Shown here: in pieces, positions 9,671 to 18,984 of the stretch | Layout: every line of letters begins with the position of its first letter | How positions within the stretch are numbered: position 1 is the stretch's first letter | NCBI RefSeq assembly: GCF_026341125.1 | Contig: NZ_JAPEOR010000003.1 | Span: forward strand, 1,240,001-1,304,000 | DNA from: Streptomyces sp. NBC_01142 | GTDB taxonomy: Bacteria > Actinomycetota > Actinomycetes > Streptomycetales > Streptomycetaceae | DNA length: 64,000 bases | Direction of reading: 5' to 3' | Made by a program: the position numbers and the translations under genes | The notes under the pieces: generated by a model | Database searches by the model: none | Seen by the model: only the letters and a program-made list of their open reading frames with translations | What the model was told of the DNA's origin: nothing

Positions 9671-9972
9671 GCACCACCCCGGGCGCCCCCGGTACCGAGA
9701 AGCAGCTCCGCGAGGCCCTGGAAGCCCTCGCACATCAGGTGCAGCCCGCCCCCGACGCCTATCGCACCGCCCGCGGGGACTGGCTCCGCAGGGAACGCAA
9801 ACGCCGCCTGGTCCTGGCGGTCCTCATTACGGTCGTCTTCGCACTCGCCGTACTGATCAGCCTCTGGGTCCTCAACCAGACGCCCTCCGGCTCGAGCGCG
9901 ATCTTCAGCGGCGCCCACGGCCCAGTCGCCTCGGCACCCCACACGCCGATCCGGTCGGCCCTCGGCCCGTGA
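9667..9972 (+). CDS. Single-pass membrane protein, possible anti-sigma partner
   Basis: A 101-residue protein starting within the sigma factor stop codon (ATGA). Residues 1-37 are polar, an RRERKRRL cluster precedes one hydrophobic helix (about 41-60), and a short Ser/Pro-rich extracytoplasmic tail of about 40 residues follows. The topology, with a cytoplasmic N-terminus and short outer tail, fits many ECF-linked regulators, but no zinc anti-sigma HxxxCxxC motif is present, so inhibition of the sigma factor is only inferred from position. Confidence 0.7.
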   Translation: MSTTPGAPGTEKQLREALEALAHQVQPAPDAYRTARGDWLRRERKRRLVLAVLITVVFALAVLISLWVLNQTPSGSSAIFSGAHGPVASAPHTPIRSALGP

Positions 9973-10239
9973 ACGCCAGACACGGTCCTCCTCCACGACC
10001 CCGAACGCACCACCAGCCCAGGCCGGCTCCACGGCCACCGGCGGATGCCGGAAGGCGGACCTTCCCGAGGCCGCCCAGACCCTTGACGCCCTGCGTCAGG
10101 ACTACCAGAGGCGTAAGAGGTCAGAGGGCCTCGGCTTGTGCAGCAGACCGCAGACCGCAGACCGCAGGCCCCGGGCGCTTCGCTCCTGATGTGGGCGTAG
10201 CGCTTTGACGACGACTCCTAGTGCACCAGTTGCAGTTTG

Positions 10240-10672
10240 CTATTCCTGCTGGTCAGGATCCTGTTTCTGAGTGTAGCGAGCTGACGTTCTGTCATGTGGT
10301 GTGAGTTCGTGACCGGTGATACGTCGCTTGTAGTGGCAGTGTCGGGCGGTGGCCCGGTGTTGGCGACGCCAGCGGGACCATCTCTGCGCCTGGTCGGCGC
10401 GAAGCCGGTAGTGATGCCCTGCTCCGGGGCGGCAAGCTGCCATGAGCCTGCGGATTTCCGCCAGGCCGAGCGGAGCGAGGGGTGATCCGTTTCTGCAGCC
10501 CCTCTGCGCCGACCTGGGCGGTCACGCGGCGAGGAAGGCGTGAGCGAGCATGGCCAGGGTGATGTGCCGGTACCAGTCGGTGCAGCGGCGGACTCGTACT
10601 CATCCAGGCCACACTCGTTCTTCGCGCTTTGGAAGCACGACTCGATAGCCCAGCGCCGGTACCTGGACCAGC
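10240..10672 (-). pseudogene. IS701-family transposase C-terminal relic
   Basis: Minus-strand pieces in different frames reproduce the end of an IS701-type transposase: RRWAIESCFQSAKNECGLDEYE near 10670-10600, then TDWYRHITLAMLAHAFLAA near 10590-10535 in another frame, and a tail RWSRWRRQHRATARHCHYKRR near 10385-10325. At least one frameshift separates the first two pieces, and the N-terminal two thirds are absent. Confidence 0.7.
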
Positions 10673-10953
10673 AGGAGAAGCTCGCCGACCAGGCACTTTC
10701 CCTGCTGGGCCCGGACGAGGAGGCGCCGCGCCGGCGTCTGCGGAACATGTGCGACTACATGCGCCGGATCCGCGGCAGGCATCACGACCTGCCGGCCCGC
10801 TGGAGGAGTACCAGAGCGAGTCACTCGCATCCGGGGCGGAGGACGGCCCCGCAGGGGACGACGACGCGTTCGCCGCCGACAGCGAAGCTGGACGGGCCGC
10901 CGCGGCGCCCTCTGTCCCGGGGCCGGAGTTGGAGGGGATCTCGAGCCGCCTCC

Positions 10954-11133
10954 CGTAAGGGCATCGAGCCCTCCACACGACTGGGCCGCCACCGCTGGGT
11001 CGTCGAGAGGACGGTCTCCTGGCTGGCTGGATGCCGGCGCCTGCATCGCCGCTACGAACTCAAAGCCGAGCACTTCCTCGCTTTCGTTGGTATAGCCGCA
11101 GCGCTCATCAACTACCGCCGACTCACTTCGTAG
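10954..11133 (+). pseudogene. IS5-family transposase C-terminal relic
   Basis: The sequence KGIEPSTRLGRHRWVVERTV followed by a LHRRYE motif and a final AAALINYRRL is the E-containing C-terminal end of an IS5-group DDE transposase. Upstream sequence in the same frame (10540-10950) is not transposase-like. The D residues of the active site are missing, so the fragment is inactive. Confidence 0.75.
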
Positions 11134-11225
11134 ACAACAGGGACTAGGATCTACCGGGACATCGCGTGTCGATCACCGGCTGGGTGAGGCATGGAGGTGT
11201 CGGGAGGTGCCTTCGGAGGCATTCC

Positions 11226-11615
11226 TTGTCAGTTGAGTTGAACCACACGATCGTCCACGCCCGAGACAACCGGGAGTCCGCCCAGTTCTTCGCGGACCTG
11301 CTGGGCCTTGAGATCACCGCGGAGTGGGGCCCGTTCATCGCGGTCGGCCTGAGCAACGGCGTCACGCTGGACTTCGCCACGATCCCCGCGGACCACATCG
11401 CCATGCAGCACTACGCCTTCCTGGTCTCCGAGGAGGAGTTCGACGCGGCGTACGCGCGGATCAGCGAGCGCGGCATCGAGCACTATGCCGATCCGCACCG
11501 GCAGCAGCCCGGCGCGATCAACCACAACGACGGCGGCCGCGGGGTGTACTTCATGGACCCGGCGGGCCACGGCATGGAGCTGATCACCGTGCCGTACGGC
11601 GGCTGGACCGCGTAA
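11226..11615 (+). CDS. VOC-family (glyoxalase fold) protein
   Basis: A 129-residue protein with one vicinal-oxygen-chelate domain: SVELNHTIVHARDNRESAQF at the N-terminus (metal-ligand His), the FFADLLGLEI helix, and YFMDPAGHGMELIT near the C-terminus with the final Glu ligand. Such proteins act as dioxygenases, isomerases or resistance proteins; no specific substrate is indicated. The start is TTG at 11226, six bases after GGAGG at 11215-11219; a longer upstream reading to 11166 lacks family similarity. A terminator hairpin follows the stop. Confidence 0.85.
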   Translation: MSVELNHTIVHARDNRESAQFFADLLGLEITAEWGPFIAVGLSNGVTLDFATIPADHIAMQHYAFLVSEEEFDAAYARISERGIEHYADPHRQQPGAINHNDGGRGVYFMDPAGHGMELITVPYGGWTA

Positions 11616-11630
11616 GCACATGCGCCGAGC

Positions 11631-11655
11631 GCCGCACCCCAGCCCGGGGTGCGGC
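11631..11655 (+). terminator. Hairpin terminator after VOC gene
   Basis: A perfect ten-base stem GCCGCACCCC / GGGGTGCGGC with loop AGCCC begins 15 bases after the VOC stop codon. There is no long U-tract, as is usual in Streptomyces terminators. Confidence 0.65.
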
Positions 11656-11825
11656 CCTCAATCGCTGTTTGTGCCCGATGTGCTCGCGGCCGGCGCCCTG
11701 CGATTACCTGAGCCGCCGCCAGGCGGGGAGCTTGCCCTCCGTGGTTGGCACCGAACGCCGGCAGAGGACCCATAAGCCATCACCGGCACCGAAGGAAACG
11801 TTGTCCAAGCGTGTTGCAGAAGGCT

Positions 11826-12003
11826 TTGACCTCCTCCGATCGCCCTGGAGGGCGTGGATTCTCCGCCTGCGGGTGGTCACCCGTTTGGGAGACCACCCGC
11901 TTCGGGTGGGTTCCTGCTTCCTCCCCACCGGAGTGGGGCTTGTGCGCGCTGCCGGGCTGCTGCCTGGTCTTACATGCGCTCCGCAGGCGTTTACTCGCGC
12001 CGT
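11826..12003 (-). ncRNA. Candidate omega RNA (right-end RNA) for TnpB
   Basis: The roughly 175 bases downstream of tnpB up to the predicted right end can form three hairpins: CCCCAC/GTGGGG with a CGGA loop at 11923-11938, CGGGTGGTC/GACCACCCG at 11870-11899, and CGCCCT/AGGGCG at 11841-11854. TnpB proteins use an RNA made from this end of the element, with the guide taken from flanking DNA, here below position 11826. The RNA is inferred from position and structure, not seen directly. Confidence 0.5.
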
Positions 12004-13217
12004 TACCGGCGTGAGGCCCCCAGTCCAGGGGTGGGTGGTTGTGCCGCTGCGAGGATGCGGCGGCCTTCATACTTGACGTTCCGTCCGGCGTTCCAGTCCC
12101 GGTCGTGCCGGGTTCCGCAGTTGCCGCAGGTCCATTCCCGGATGTGCAGGGGCTTGGGGCCGTCGCGGAATCCGCAGGCGGAACATATCTGGGAGCTGGG
12201 GAAGTCGCGGGCGACCTTGACGAACTTCCGTCCGTGCCGGATCGCCTTGTACTCGCAGAACATCAGGAACTGGGACCAGCCCGCGTCGTGCACGCTTTTG
12301 GCCAGGCGGCCACGCGCCATTCCACGCACGTTCAGGGTCTCCGCGAAGACAGCTTGGTTTTCGCTCGTCAGCCTGTGAGACCACTGGTGGTGGAAGTTCC
12401 GGCGCGCATCCGCCACCTGGGCGTGAGCGCGGGCGACCTTGATTCGGGCCTTGTCCCGGTTGTTCGACCCCTTCTTTTTCCGCGACAGTTCCCGCTGCCG
12501 CTTCTTCAGCTTCTTCTCCGCCCGCCGCAGGTACTTTGGTGAGGCGATGTGCGAACCGTCCGCGAGGACCGCGAACCGGGTCAGGCCCAGGTCGATGCCC
12601 TGGTCACAATCAGCTGGCGGAAGGATGTCGGCGGCCGGGTCGGTCTCGACCACGAAGGAGGCCCAGTACCTCCCGGATCGGTCCTTGATCAGCGTCACGC
12701 TCGACGGGACGGAGGGTAGATCGCGGGTCCACTTGACCCGCACGTCTCCGATTTTCGGCAGCCGGAGCTTGCCATCACCGAGGATCTTGAACCGGTCGGA
12801 GGCGGTGAATCGGGCGGACTCCCGATTGTCCTTCTTGGACTTGAAGCGCGGCAGGGCAACCTTGGGGCCCTTGCGGTTGCCGGTCTTGGAGTCCTCATAC
12901 GCGGCCCACGCCTTGTCCAGGTCCCTCAGCGTCTGCTGTAGCACACCGACCGGGGCATCGGACAGCCAGGCCCGCTCCTGGGTCTTCTTCGCGGTGGTGA
13001 TCAGTTCCTTGGACAGGTCCGGGTTCTTCGGGACCCGCAGGTAGGGGCCCTCGGCGGTCCGCCGGCGCGGGTTGCCGAGCAGCTTGTTCGACGCCTTGAC
13101 CGGCTTGATCCGGGACAGTGCATCGTTCCAGACCACGCGCTTGCACCCGAACACCCGGCGGGCGTTGATCGCCTGAGCGGGCGTCGGGGAGACGCGGTAC
13201 TGGTAACGGAGTTGCAT
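12003..13217 (-). CDS. tnpB: TnpB RNA-guided nuclease
   Basis: A 404-residue TnpB with a complete RuvC-like active site: Asp in GIDLGLTRF (about residue 209), Glu in VFAETLNVRGM (about 293) and the last Asp in HDRDWNA (about 374). A CxxC...CxxC zinc ribbon at about 345-367 (CSACG, CGNCG) interrupts the domain as in active homologues. The family cleaves DNA guided by an RNA from the element's end. The usual HDRDINA is HDRDWNA here, but the catalytic Asp is kept. ATG at 13217 is preferred over GTG at 13226 because MQLRYQYRV is the usual family start. It appears intact. Confidence 0.92.
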   Translation of the reverse strand: MQLRYQYRVSPTPAQAINARRVFGCKRVVWNDALSRIKPVKASNKLLGNPRRRTAEGPYLRVPKNPDLSKELITTAKKTQERAWLSDAPVGVLQQTLRDLDKAWAAYEDSKTGNRKGPKVALPRFKSKKDNRESARFTASDRFKILGDGKLRLPKIGDVRVKWTRDLPSVPSSVTLIKDRSGRYWASFVVETDPAADILPPADCDQGIDLGLTRFAVLADGSHIASPKYLRRAEKKLKKRQRELSRKKKGSNNRDKARIKVARAHAQVADARRNFHHQWSHRLTSENQAVFAETLNVRGMARGRLAKSVHDAGWSQFLMFCEYKAIRHGRKFVKVARDFPSSQICSACGFRDGPKPLHIREWTCGNCGTRHDRDWNAGRNVKYEGRRILAAAQPPTPGLGASRR

Positions 13218-13243
13218 GCCAATCACCGTACTACAGTTGGGTT

Positions 13244-13660
13244 ATGGCCGAGTATCAGAACATCCGCACTGGCAGACACTGCGTTTTCCTCATGCACGCC
13301 CACTTGGTCTTTGTGACGAAGTACCGGCACCACGTCTTCACCGACCGGCACCTGACCCGCATGGAAGAGATCATGCGGGCCGTGTGCGCGGACTTCGAGA
13401 CCGAGCTGACCGAGTTCAACGGCGAGTCCAACCACGTACATCTGCTGGTGAGCTTCCCGCCCAAGGTCGCCGTATCGAAGCTGGTCAACTCCCTCAAGGG
13501 CGTCTCCTCCCGCCGACTCCGTCAGGAGTTCCCCGACCTCGTGCAGCACTACTACCGGGCCAACAAACTCTGGTCTGGCTCCTACTTCGCCGGGTCAGTC
13601 GGCGGAGCGCCCCTGGCAATCGTCCGCCGGTACATCGAGAACCAGAACCGTCCGCTGTGA
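13244..13660 (+). CDS. tnpA: TnpA, Y1 HUH transposase of IS200/IS605 type
   Basis: A 138-residue single-strand transposase. The HUH motif is NHVHLLV (His64 and His66), and the catalytic tyrosine is in VRRYIENQ (Tyr130). The length is typical for the family, and no frameshift is seen, so the element may be mobile. It is divergent from tnpB. Confidence 0.93.
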   Translation: MAEYQNIRTGRHCVFLMHAHLVFVTKYRHHVFTDRHLTRMEEIMRAVCADFETELTEFNGESNHVHLLVSFPPKVAVSKLVNSLKGVSSRRLRQEFPDLVQHYYRANKLWSGSYFAGSVGGAPLAIVRRYIENQNRPL

Positions 13661-13730
13661 TCTGCGGGTCAGAGCAGGATTGAGAAGCGATTCCCTACCG
13701 GGCTGAAGCCCGGTACTCCCTCGCTAGATC

Positions 13731-14270
13731 CTGGTGGCACGGGCATTTTCCCTGTACGGGTGGGGTGTTGAGGGTGCCTCGCTGTGGGTGGAGACGTCTA
13801 CGCGGCTGCGGATGCGGCAGCTCGAGCGGCTGCTGAAGGTGGACGGCCCGGCAGGGCCGCCCCCACTGGGCTCAACTCCCTCTTTCCGGACTCGGCTCAG
13901 CGGCCGCACGGTGAACGGCGCAACAGGGCGCCGTGCTCTCAGCGCCCCCGCATGTCGGAAACGGTCCAAGGTTACCGACTTGTGGGGCGTTCTCTCAACG
14001 GCCGGAAGGGACCGCACTCTGCCCAGTCGCAGAGCACATCGACGAGCTGAAGCAGGTACAGGGGCAGGTAATTTGACGCTTCCGCAACCTGGCGTGCTGA
14101 TCCGATGGTTCCCCCAGCGGACCTGAGCATCACATAGCAGGCAAGCGGGGGTCATGTTCGCGTCGGCGCACTGCGAGCCAGCCGTCCCGTCTCTCACACA
14201 GGCGGGCGGCCGCCGGGGAGACACCAGGACGCGCTCGCTCGGAACGGCAAAGTATCCGAAGGGATTTGCC
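13731..14270. other. Gap before the GH92 gene
   Basis: About 540 bases with no gene I can support. A 130-codon plus-strand frame (13734-14126) and a minus-strand frame (13724-14287) are open, but neither has Streptomyces codon bias or a recognisable motif. The last part must hold the promoter of the glycosidase; a GAAGGGA ribosome binding site lies just before its ATG. Confidence 0.45.
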
Positions 14271-17200
14271 ATGACCACGGCACACATCAGTCAACCACTT
14301 CGCATAAGACGTGGCGGCCGGCATGTCCGGCGCCGTCACGTGATTCCCCTCGTCCTGGCGCTGTGCGCCGCGACGTTCGGCGTCGTCATCTCGCCGACGT
14401 TCAACGGGCGGGCACACGCGGAGCCGCTCAACCTGACCCAGTACGTCGACCCGTTCATCGGTACCGATGACAGCACCTCGCCCGACCCGGTGCCCGACGG
14501 CGCCGGCGGCAGTACGTACCCGGGGGCGGTCTACCCGTACGGAATGGTCCAGTTCAGCCCGGACACCCCCACGGCCAAGCCGTCGGGGTACCGCAAGAGC
14601 GACAAGACGATCGACCAGTTCAGCATGACCCACTTCGACGGCGCCGGCTGCGCCAACAACGAGAATCTCGGGATCATGCCCACCACCGCGTCCCTCGACG
14701 GAACGAACTCACCGGGGGAGAACTGGGCACGGTTCAAGGCGGAGAAGTACAACGAGATCGCACACCCCGGCTACTACCGGACCATCCTGGGCGACTCCAC
14801 CAAGGTGGAGCTCAGCGCCACCCAGCGCACCGGCGCGGCGAGGCTGACCTTTCCCTCCGCAGCCAGCACGGCGCGGGTTCTGCTCAACACCAGCGGCAAC
14901 GCCACCGGTGGCACAGGCTCCGCGCACACGACCGTCAGCGGCGACGAGGTGGCGGGTTGGACGACGGGCGGCGACTTCTGCACACCCGCGGGTGGAAAGG
15001 CCAACGCGTTCCGCATCTTCTTCGTGATGAAGTTCGACCGTCCACCCACCGGGTTCGGCACCTGGGAGGGCAGCAAGGTCAGCCAGGCAACCAGTGGCCG
15101 GTTGACGAGCGAGGGCGCCAACAGCGGCGGCTACCTCACGTTCGACGCACACAGCGGGAGGCCGGTCACCCTGAAGGTGGGCCTGTCGTTCGTGAGTATC
15201 GACGGCGCCCGGCAGAACCTGGCCCAGGAGCAGCCCGACCATTCCGCCTTCGACACGGTGGAGAAGGCAGCCCTGGTCGCCTGGAACACCAAGCTCAACA
15301 ACGTCCAGGCCACCGGCGGCTCCGCCACCGATCTGAAGAAGTTCTACACGGCGCTGTACCACGTGATGCAGAGCCCCAACACGGCCAGCGACCTCGGGTA
15401 CAAGGACACCAACGCCAAGGACGTGGGCGCCCGGTACATGGGTTTCGACGGCAAGGTCCACACGGTCCCCAGTGGCATGTCAGCCGTGTACCAGAACTAC
15501 TCCGGATGGGACATCTACCGGTCCTGGGCCGCGCTCACCTCGCTCATCGCACCCGACGTCATGAAAGACATCGTCAAGTCCATGGTCCTCGGCGGACAGC
15601 AGGGCGGCCTGCTGCCCCGCTGGTCGCAGCAGAACACCGAGACGTACACCATGCCAGGTGACCCCGGGCCGATCGTGATCTCAAGCGCCTACGCGTTCGG
15701 CATTCGCGACTTCGACACGGCAGAGGCGCTAAGGCTGATGAAGGACACCGCAGGGGGCGCGTCCTACGCAGAACCGCAACCCGACGCGAAGAACCCTCCG
15801 GACTCCTACTCCTGGTTCCCCGGAAGAAAGATCCGGGACGAGTCGGTGCCCTACGAGACCCACGGCTTCATCCCCCGTCAGCCGTCGACAACGCTGGAAT
15901 ACGCGGCGTCGGACTTCGCCATCGGCCAGTTCGCCAAGGCGCTGAAAGACGGGGACTCCATCACGCTCCTCCAGCGCGCGCAGAAGTGGACCAACGTTTT
16001 CAACTCCGCATCCGGCTATGTCCAGCCGCGTTACAAAGAGGGGGATTGGGTCTCGCCGCTCGACCCGGCCGGCCATCACGGCTTCACCGAAGGCAACGCC
16101 TCGCAGTACACCTGGATGGTCCCCTTCAACCACCAGTCCATGTTCGACCTCATGGGCGGCCGGGCGACCGCGATCCAGCGTCTCGACCAGCATTTCACCA
16201 AGCTGAACGCCGGTATCTCGAATCCGTACTTCTACATCGGCAACGAGCCCGAGCACCACGTGCCGTGGGCGTACAACTTCGCGGCCACACCCGATAGCAC
16301 GAGCGATGTCGTGCGACGGATCATGAGCGAGTTCACCACCGGTGCGGGCGGCCTGCCCGGCAACGACGACTTGGGCGCCACCTCCGCGTGGTACGTATGG
16401 GCGGCCCTGGGTATGTACCCGCCCACCCCGGGCGCGGACACTCTCGCCCTGCACGGCCCGCTGTTCTCCTCGGTGCTCATCCAGCGCCCGGAGAACCGCA
16501 ACATCCAGATCAACAGCACCGGCGACGGGCAGTATGTGCAGCGCCTGTCCGTCAAGGACGCCCAGACAAGCCACAACTTCATCCGATACCAGGACATCGC
16601 CGACGGAGGCACCCTCGACTTCGCCATGGGCACCTCCCCGAGCACCTGGGGAACTGCTCCTGACGACGTGCCACCCTCGTTCAACGACGGGTTCACCGCT
16701 GAGAATCCCCAGCCACCCGCTGCAGCGGACCTCGGCCCGAACCTGGCCCGAGGCAAGACGGCCAGTGGCTCGGCGCCCTGCAGCGAGGGCCAGAGCCCGG
16801 CCAAGGCCGTCGACGGGGACCTCAACAGCAAGTGGTGCTCGACCGGGTCGTCCAGCTACCTCCAGGTCGACCTGGACACCCCCCAGGCGGTGTCGTCGTT
16901 CGTGGTCAAGCACGCGGGTCTCGGCACGGAGAGCACCGAGTTGAACACCAAGGCCTTTACCATCCAGACGAGCACCGACGGCACCGACTTCACTCCCGCC
17001 GCGACGGTGTCCGGCTCACAGGACAGCCGCACCCACCACACGCTCAGCTCGCCCGTGACGGCGCGTTACGTCAAGCTGGCCATCACCCAGCCCACGAACG
17101 ACAGGAACAACAACACCTCGAGCGTCTACGAACTGGAGGTATACGGCCCCATCACGTCACATCAAGCCGCACCAGACCGGACTCCCGCACCGCCCCGCAC

Positions 17201-17654
17201 TTCCGCCCCTGCTCCCGAAACGGCTCCCGCACCGGATCAGGCTTCCGGACCGGCTGACTTCATGCTGGTGAATCAGGGTTCGGGAAGGTGTCTGGACAGT
17301 GTCGCAGGACAGTGGACCTCGAACCGGGAAAGTGCGGTCACCCAACTCTGCTACACCGCCCAGCGCCCCTATAACCAGTTGTGGAGCGTCACCTCGCGCA
17401 AGGAGCTCACCAGCGCGGGCAAGTGCCTGGGCGCCTCCGGCAACGTCGGACGGGGCACTCCCGTCATCATGATGGAGTGCGGCGCCTCGAACCAGCAGTG
17501 GACGTTCAACCAAGACGGATCCATCCGAGGCGTGCAGTCCCGATTGTGCCTGGGCCTGGACACCGGAGCCGCCGGCAAGAACCCCACCCCCGGCCTTGTC
17601 CTCCAGGCCTGCACCAGCCCAACCGAGTCCAGCCAGAAATGGAGCCGCAGCTGA
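14271..17654 (+). CDS. Secreted GH92 alpha-mannosidase with CBM32 and ricin-B domains
   Basis: An 1127-residue exoenzyme. A signal peptide with an Arg-rich n-region (RRGGRHVRRRHV) and cleavage near AHA-EP at about residue 50 directs export. The GH92 region spans about 53-790: YVDPFIGT near the start, FSMTHFDGAGCANNENLG, the catalytic-acid segment GNEPEHHVPW and the base segment GNDDLGATSAWYVW. GH92 enzymes are calcium-dependent exo-alpha-mannosidases acting on N-glycans or mannans. An F5/8-type CBM32 domain (about 823-963, NLARGKTASGS to YELEVYGP), a Pro/Thr linker and a ricin-B lectin (about 995-1127, CLD and QQW motifs) follow. Both modules should bind sugars. It stands alone and is followed by a strong terminator. 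Confidence 0.93.
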   Translation: MTTAHISQPLRIRRGGRHVRRRHVIPLVLALCAATFGVVISPTFNGRAHAEPLNLTQYVDPFIGTDDSTSPDPVPDGAGGSTYPGAVYPYGMVQFSPDTPTAKPSGYRKSDKTIDQFSMTHFDGAGCANNENLGIMPTTASLDGTNSPGENWARFKAEKYNEIAHPGYYRTILGDSTKVELSATQRTGAARLTFPSAASTARVLLNTSGNATGGTGSAHTTVSGDEVAGWTTGGDFCTPAGGKANAFRIFFVMKFDRPPTGFGTWEGSKVSQATSGRLTSEGANSGGYLTFDAHSGRPVTLKVGLSFVSIDGARQNLAQEQPDHSAFDTVEKAALVAWNTKLNNVQATGGSATDLKKFYTALYHVMQSPNTASDLGYKDTNAKDVGARYMGFDGKVHTVPSGMSAVYQNYSGWDIYRSWAALTSLIAPDVMKDIVKSMVLGGQQGGLLPRWSQQNTETYTMPGDPGPIVISSAYAFGIRDFDTAEALRLMKDTAGGASYAEPQPDAKNPPDSYSWFPGRKIRDESVPYETHGFIPRQPSTTLEYAASDFAIGQFAKALKDGDSITLLQRAQKWTNVFNSASGYVQPRYKEGDWVSPLDPAGHHGFTEGNASQYTWMVPFNHQSMFDLMGGRATAIQRLDQHFTKLNAGISNPYFYIGNEPEHHVPWAYNFAATPDSTSDVVRRIMSEFTTGAGGLPGNDDLGATSAWYVWAALGMYPPTPGADTLALHGPLFSSVLIQRPENRNIQINSTGDGQYVQRLSVKDAQTSHNFIRYQDIADGGTLDFAMGTSPSTWGTAPDDVPPSFNDGFTAENPQPPAAADLGPNLARGKTASGSAPCSEGQSPAKAVDGDLNSKWCSTGSSSYLQVDLDTPQAVSSFVVKHAGLGTESTELNTKAFTIQTSTDGTDFTPAATVSGSQDSRTHHTLSSPVTARYVKLAITQPTNDRNNNTSSVYELEVYGPITSHQAAPDRTPAPPRTSAPAPETAPAPDQASGPADFMLVNQGSGRCLDSVAGQWTSNRESAVTQLCYTAQRPYNQLWSVTSRKELTSAGKCLGASGNVGRGTPVIMMECGASNQQWTFNQDGSIRGVQSRLCLGLDTGAAGKNPTPGLVLQACTSPTESSQKWSRS

Positions 17655-17743
17655 CCCACCGGCCCTCCACACCGCTTGTCGACCAGCGTTGAGTGCCACT
17701 GTGGATGAGCATCTGCGTGCCACTCAGCCTGTTCACTAACCCG

Positions 17744-17774
17744 ACCCGTGGTCAGCCTGCGGCTGACCACGGGT
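17744..17774 (+). terminator. Strong hairpin terminator after GH92 gene
   Basis: A perfect 14-base stem ACCCGTGGTCAGCC / GGCTGACCACGGGT with a three-base TGC loop lies about 90 bases after the stop codon. Confidence 0.8.
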
Positions 17775-17891
17775 TCGGTCATGCCCACGGGCGACGGTAA
17801 CCACGGTTGGGCCTCAGACGGTGTCCCAGGTACGTGGAGCGGGGAAGGTGGGTGCTCGGTGGATGCCGAGGGGACTTGAGACCCACGGGAT

Positions 17892-18040
17892 TCAGCACCC
17901 TGTCGCGAACACCAGGCTCTCGGGGATCTTCGCCGCCCGGCGACGGTCCGCATCACCGGTCCAGGACTTCGGCAGGTACAACTCCCGGTCCACCAGCGCT
18001 CGGCCTGTGGCCGATGCGTAGGCGGGAACCTCCGATCTGG
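17892..18040 (-). pseudogene. IS701-family transposase internal relic
   Basis: The segment ALVDRELYLPKSWTGDADRR followed by a RAAKIPESLVFAT motif matches the central part of IS701-type transposases. It ends at a stop at 17892. Upstream in this frame the sequence overlaps the IS5 relic on the other strand and is no longer transposase-like. Confidence 0.65.
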
Positions 18041-18107
18041 CAGTTCTCCGTGCTGCCGGCCGTGCCGGAGCCTGCCTTTGCACCACGGCGGTCGTGCAGC
18101 GGGCATG

Positions 18108-18335
18108 GTGGGTGGCGAGCCAGACCAGAAGCAGCATCGTCGCAACGGTGGCCAGCCCGGTGGCCGGCCACCGGGCTTCGACACCGGGATCTACCGACGC
18201 CGCAACACCGTCCAACGATGCTTCAACCAGCTCAAGGGCTTCCGCGGCATCGCCACCCGCTACGAGAAGACCGCCACCTCCTATGAAGCAGCGGTCACAC
18301 TCGCCTCACTCCTGCTCTGGGCGAGATCAATTTGA
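18108..18335 (+). pseudogene. IS5-family transposase C-terminal relic with terminal repeat
   Basis: The fragment carries GGRPPGFDTGIYRRRNTVQR, CFNQLKGFRGIATRYEKTA and a terminal LLLWARSI, the end of an IS5-group transposase. Just after the stop lies TTTGAAGACGG (18331-18341), also found at the outer end of the oppositely oriented relic near 19240. This marks it as the element's terminal repeat. Confidence 0.75.
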
Positions 18336-18436
18336 AGACGGACCCTGGAACTGAAGAGAGATCCGGACCAGGCGGGGGCTTTTCTGTTACTGCGGGCAGT
18401 GTTCGCCGGCTTCGCCGTGTGGGTACCGTTCCCGTC

Positions 18437-18715
18437 ATGCGTACACGACGACTGCTCCCCCTGGCTCTGACCGCGCTCCTGTTGGGTGCTATCGCTCCGG
18501 CAGCTACGGCCGCCCCCGCAGCCGACCCCTGCGGGTATTTCACCCGCAACCACCTGGCCTTCTACAACCACTGCACCAACGACGGCTCCCGCATCAAGAT
18601 CAAGATCGACCGGATCAACTGGTGGGACACCACCCACTGCGTCGACCCCGGCACCACTCAACTCGGAACCACACAGCAGATCCGCAACGCCTGGTACACC
18701 GGCCAGCTCTGCTGA
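18437..18715 (+). CDS. Small secreted protein, DUF6355-like
   Basis: A 92-residue protein with a classical signal peptide (MRTRRLLPLALTALLLGAIA, then AAPAA) and a mature part of about 65 residues beginning DPCGYFTRNHLAFYNHC. It has four cysteines and ends QIRNAWYTGQLC. The pattern of PCGY, YNHC, CV-PG-T-LG and a final NAWY-G-LC resembles DUF6355, a family annotated around natural-product genes. Function is unknown. Two disulfides are likely outside the cell. The gene lies between two relics of one IS5-type element. Confidence 0.75.
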   Translation: MRTRRLLPLALTALLLGAIAPAATAAPAADPCGYFTRNHLAFYNHCTNDGSRIKIKIDRINWWDTTHCVDPGTTQLGTTQQIRNAWYTGQLC

Positions 18716-18984
18716 ACTGGGCGGCAGTGTGCGGGTGTTGGACAACTTTTTCGAACAGTATCCCCCGGCAAGGGTTTACGGAGCGACTGCCCGAGCGGGC
18801 TCCCCATCGCCTGGTAGTCGCCTGGTAGTCGCCCGGAAAGGCGCGCAGCTCCCGCCGCCCTGGCTGCCGGCGGGGCCTCTTCCGTTTCCTGCCGAGGGGC
18901 CCATCTGAGCGATCCGTGCGCACCGAAGCACGGTCTTGGGATCAACCCCCCGCCGGCTGGGCCGCCGAGTGCACACGCTCGGTG

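Larger units (their letters stand above)
11826..13730. mobile_element. IS200/IS605-family element with divergent tnpA and tnpB
   Basis: The element holds tnpB (minus) and tnpA (plus) with start codons 26 bases apart and pointing away from each other, as in IS605-type elements. The end beyond tnpA carries a hairpin TACCGGGCT-GA-AGCCCGGTA at 13696-13715. The end beyond tnpB carries a short CGCCCT/AGGGCG hairpin at 11841-11854 followed on the minus strand by GGAGGAGGTCAA, which resembles the usual right end of such elements. Exact ends are estimated, since these elements have no terminal inverted repeats or target duplication. Confidence 0.8.

Noticed and set aside
10144..10166. Three tandem CAGACCG units
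   Set aside because: Short and without context. No sign of a CRISPR array or an iteron origin.
13734..14126. 130-codon plus-strand frame
   Set aside because: Poor codon bias and no motif. The region is an intergenic remnant.
15729..16913. 394-codon minus-strand frame inside the GH92 gene
   Set aside because: It is antisense to recognisable GH92 and CBM32 sequence and has no motif of its own.
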